Shown one piece after another: positions 6,098 to 8,531 of a stretch of 8,531 nt of DNA; position 1 is the stretch's first letter; every line of letters begins with the position of its first letter. The DNA comes from an uncultured Taibaiella sp. (GTDB taxonomy: Bacteria > Bacteroidota > Bacteroidia > Chitinophagales > Chitinophagaceae): NCBI GenBank assembly GCA_946886975.1, contig CAMPJV010000101.1:1-8531 (forward strand). The letters are read 5' to 3'. The position numbers and the translations under genes are program-made. The notes beneath the pieces were generated by a model. The model was not told the DNA's origin. It was given only the letters and a program-made list of their open reading frames with translations, and searched no databases.

Positions 6098-8531
6098 CAA
6101 GCCCCAGGTATCACCCCGATACTGGTTGCACCAAACTCCTTAAATCTTCCATTTGCGGTTGATGGCCATGTAGTAAGGCAAAATACTGCTGCCTCTGCCC
6201 CGGCGGACTGGACAACTACAGCCGCGCAATTTCCTACGGGTGCCCTCTTTAGCCCGATTACAGGTCAAGGCTCTACGTTTCCTGTAACATTGACAAAGCA
6301 CGTTGTGGAACCATATTACTCAAACGATGATGTATTCGGTAGCGGTGCCAAGGCTAACGATAATCCAAACACAGCATGGACTTGGGTGATCGGCAGCGCG
6401 GGAAACAAGAGCGATATGAACAATGCTCTCGTTCACGTAGCGGCGGATGCAAATAATAATACCTGGGCGATACTGGCAGGAGACAGGCTGGCTCAGGACG
6501 GTACGAGCTACCTGGACTTTGAGTTCTTGCAAGCGCCGTTGTTCAAAACAGCGACAGGAGGATTTTTTACAACTGCCTCGAACGCCACGGGTGGAAGAAC
6601 TCCGGGAGATTTGCTTGTAACTGTCGAATATGTAAATGGAGGACTTACGCCTAATATCTTTTACTATAGATGGCTTTTTTCAGGGGTGGCATATGACTGG
6701 GTTAGTTTTACACCCGGAGCGAACAGCACATATGTTGCCAATAACGCGACAACTACTAATGTACCATATGGAGCATTTGGCAGTACAACGTACCCACCAA
6801 ACGCCTTTGTGGAAGCGGCGGTAAATATCACGGCCTATATTACAAATGCTGTAAATGACCCGTGTGCAGGCATTACCTTTCAGACGATGTTCATAAAAAC
6901 CAAGGCATCGAACTCTGCGAGTGCGGCGTTAAAGGATCTGATCGAACCAATCCAGCTTTCTGCAAAGGCTGGCTTGTCTGTTACGACGAGCACAGGGAAG
7001 ATTCCCTGTTTTGGAGGTACAACAGTACTAAATACAACTGCTTTGATGGGGACCCCGCCTTACCAATATAGCTTAAATGGAGGGCCATACCAATCTACAA
7101 GCAGTTGGAACGTGCCAGCAGGAGGTCCATACATTGTAACCGTTAAGGATGCCTCGAATTGTACATCTTCGGCAGCCAGTGTGACCATCACTCAACCGGT
7201 TCAACTAACTGTCGCTTTCAATAACCAAACTAATATTGCTTGTTATGGCGGGTCCAATGGAACTGTTACAGCATCACCCAGTGGCGGCAAGCCTCCATAT
7301 CAATATTCATGGAATACTACACCAGCGAAGACTACGGCGACAGCAAGCGGACTTTCTGCAGGGACATATATTGTGACTGTTACCGACTCAAGCGGTTGCG
7401 TAGTGAACCAAAGTGTAACCATAACACAGCCCTCGGCACCACTTACATCGACAATATCCGGTATGAGTCACGCTACCTGCTATCCAATACCCAATGGAAC
7501 CGCAACAGTATCAGCAGCAGGTGGTACTACCCCATATAGTTACTCATGGAATACTACCCCGATTTCTAATACTGCGACAATCTCGAGTCTCAATGCTGGT
7601 CTTTATACGGTTACGGTTACGGACGCTCAAGGATGTACGACAACCAAATCCGTTAGTATCTCAATGCCCTCGGCAATCATATCATCTGCAGGAACAGCCT
7701 CATCAATACAATGCTTTGGCAACGCTACTGGCACGATGACGAGTTCTGTTAGCGGCGGTGTTCCACCTTATTCCTATTCCTGGAACACGACGCCGGTACA
7801 AACCACTCCAACAGCAACGAACGTGGGTGCCGGCAGTTATATATTAACGATAACAGACGCTAACGGATGTCCTGACACTGTGAACCTAGCATTGACCCAA
7901 CCAGCGGAGCTTACTGTTAATGCTGCCATTTCCAACCTTTTTTGCCTGGGAGGGAGCAATGCGACCGCTACGGCGATGGTTTCGGGAGGAACCGCACCGT
8001 ACACTTATTCCTGGAACACTACACCGATACAAACAACGGCCACCGCAGCAGGTCTGACTGTAGGTAACTATATGGTGACTGTTACCGATGCCCACGGATG
8101 CCAAACATCTACCGTTGCTTCTATCGGATTACCTTCGACTCCGATCTCCGCGTCAATTGGCACCGTTATACCTGTTTCCTGTTTCGGTACCTCAACAGGG
8201 AGCGCGACAGTAATTGCAACAGGTGGAACGACTCCTTACAACTATTCCTGGAATACAAATCCGGCAAAATACACTGCCACTGCCAGCAACCTGCCAGCAG
8301 GGAGCTATACTGTGACAGTAACCGACAATAACGGCTGTGCTGTCACTACATCTGTTACCATTACCCAACCAGCAACCGCTGTGGGAGCAACCATCAGCAG
8401 CGTAATAAATGCGAGCTGTAATAGCGGTACCGACGGTAGTGCTACTGTGTCGGCAACAGGAGGTGTTGGTCCGTACACGTACTCATGGAATACAAACCCA
8501 ATACAAACATCAGCCACTGCCAGCAACCTTG
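5975..8531 (+). CDS. Secreted SprB-repeat surface adhesin, 3' end beyond the window
   Basis: The frame is open from 5975 to the window end, giving 852 codons with no stop. It encodes an exported cell-surface protein: a signal peptide (about residues 1-41), an N-terminal lectin-like domain (about 117-326), and from residue 334 a series of 77-79-residue SprB-type repeats, six complete and one cut off. SprB repeats occur in very large Bacteroidota adhesins, including the gliding adhesin SprB, which is moved by the type IX secretion/gliding machinery. A role in attachment or gliding, and a C-terminal T9SS sorting domain outside the window, are inferred. I chose ATG 5975 (MKKAIKAA, A-rich upstream). 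ATG 5909 is also in frame and would add 22 residues, while ATG 6023 would give a tidier 25-residue signal peptide. The reading frame is intact, and composition is rich in Thr, Ser, Ala, Gly and Asn. The nearby TCA-cycle genes do not suggest a shared function. Confidence 0.92.
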   Translation, partial: MKKAIKAAILLWDEVCMLANKQKLKYSFFVLLTWASFSANAQAPGITPILVAPNSLNLPFAVDGHVVRQNTAASAPADWTTTAAQFPTGALFSPITGQGSTFPVTLTKHVVEPYYSNDDVFGSGAKANDNPNTAWTWVIGSAGNKSDMNNALVHVAADANNNTWAILAGDRLAQDGTSYLDFEFLQAPLFKTATGGFFTTASNATGGRTPGDLLVTVEYVNGGLTPNIFYYRWLFSGVAYDWVSFTPGANSTYVANNATTTNVPYGAFGSTTYPPNAFVEAAVNITAYITNAVNDPCAGITFQTMFIKTKASNSASAALKDLIEPIQLSAKAGLSVTTSTGKIPCFGGTTVLNTTALMGTPPYQYSLNGGPYQSTSSWNVPAGGPYIVTVKDASNCTSSAASVTITQPVQLTVAFNNQTNIACYGGSNGTVTASPSGGKPPYQYSWNTTPAKTTATASGLSAGTYIVTVTDSSGCVVNQSVTITQPSAPLTSTISGMSHATCYPIPNGTATVSAAGGTTPYSYSWNTTPISNTATISSLNAGLYTVTVTDAQGCTTTKSVSISMPSAIISSAGTASSIQCFGNATGTMTSSVSGGVPPYSYSWNTTPVQTTPTATNVGAGSYILTITDANGCPDTVNLALTQPAELTVNAAISNLFCLGGSNATATAMVSGGTAPYTYSWNTTPIQTTATAAGLTVGNYMVTVTDAHGCQTSTVASIGLPSTPISASIGTVIPVSCFGTSTGSATVIATGGTTPYNYSWNTNPAKYTATASNLPAGSYTVTVTDNNGCAVTTSVTITQPATAVGATISSVINASCNSGTDGSATVSATGGVGPYTYSWNTNPIQTSATASNL
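6323..6952 (+). other. N-terminal lectin-like domain of the adhesin
   Basis: Residues about 117-326 resemble, from memory, a beta-sandwich region common at the N-terminus of large bacterial surface proteins. Matching signposts in order are DVFGSGAKAND, AWTWVIGSAGNKSDMNNA, WAILAGDRLAQDGTSYLDFEF, GRTPGDLLVTVEYVNGG with IFYYRWL after it, and KTKASNSASAALKDLIEP. Those proteins typically show SKDxxD, xWxW, the K-D-D-I-x-N-A and G-A-D-R patterns, G-D-I-L-V-x-x-x-F-x-N-G-G, and an A-x-L-K-D-F ending. Ligand and exact family are unknown. The usual acidic D-D after K is replaced here by S-D. Confidence 0.55.
6974..8531 (+). repeat. SprB-type repeat array, six full units plus one partial
   Basis: Units run 6974-7204, 7205-7441, 7442-7675, 7676-7909, 7910-8143, 8144-8380 and 8381-8531 (cut by the window edge). 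Each complete unit is 77-79 residues and follows one plan: a short strand, a cysteine (CFG, CYGG or similar), GG..PY.Y, SWNTTP or SWNTNP, an A-G-x-Y turn, VTVTD..GC, and a closing V-x-I-x-Q-P. In unit 2 the two cysteines are residues 13 and 65 of the unit. The first unit is divergent, with YSLNGGPY in place of the SWNT core. The repeat is strong in protein but weak in DNA, because synonymous codons differ between copies. Confidence 0.93.

Noticed and set aside
5929..6114. 61-codon minus-strand frame over the adhesin start
   Set aside because: It is short, antisense to the signal peptide and has no motif.
6636..8526. Short frames in other phases across the adhesin
   Set aside because: The true frame is continuous from 5975 to the end with clear repeats; the others are shadows created by Thr/Ser-rich codons.
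6974..8531. Array read as a recent tandem DNA duplication or assembly artefact
   Set aside because: Units differ widely at the DNA level while keeping frame and protein pattern, so they are real, old repeats.

Overview
The window comes from a bacterium, most likely of the phylum Bacteroidota and plausibly a gliding or aerobic member of the Chitinophagales/Sphingobacteriales side. Three things suggest this: SprB-type adhesin repeats behind a signal peptide ending in SANAQA, A-rich start regions without strong Shine-Dalgarno sites, and a GltD-like/KorA/KorB gene order. The lineage is inferred; there is no rRNA or marker gene to settle it.

Positions 1-4105 (+ strand) hold a tight three-gene operon for a 2-oxoacid:acceptor oxidoreductase. 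First comes the 3' part of a GltD-like FAD/NAD(P)H oxidoreductase with two C-terminal [4Fe-4S] motifs. It overlaps by 25 nt a fused gamma-alpha subunit (korA), which abuts the thiamine-diphosphate beta subunit (korB) with no gap. The layout suggests one complex that moves electrons between 2-oxoacid/CoA chemistry and NAD(P)H through iron-sulfur clusters. The operon ends at a GC-rich hairpin (4131-4156), which also lies just past the end of the convergent gene.

Positions 4182-5429 (- strand) encode an NADP-dependent isocitrate dehydrogenase of the homodimeric, eukaryote-like class. Isocitrate dehydrogenase makes 2-oxoglutarate, the probable KorAB substrate, so the two convergent units cover consecutive TCA-cycle steps.

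Positions 5430-5974 are a 545-bp divergent non-coding region, unusually rich in short repeats: four 11-bp tandem units, three TGCTGGTTAA direct repeats, a TTGTTAA/TTAACAA palindrome and a purine-rich leader with a 10-bp direct repeat. It probably carries control sites for icd, for the downstream adhesin, or both.

From 5975 to the window end one frame stays open for at least 852 codons. It encodes a secreted surface protein: signal peptide, an N-terminal lectin-like domain, then six complete and one partial SprB-type repeats of 77-79 residues. The gene runs off the window, so its length, its C-terminal sorting domain and any further repeats are unknown. I found no tRNA, rRNA, CRISPR array, transposase or phage gene.
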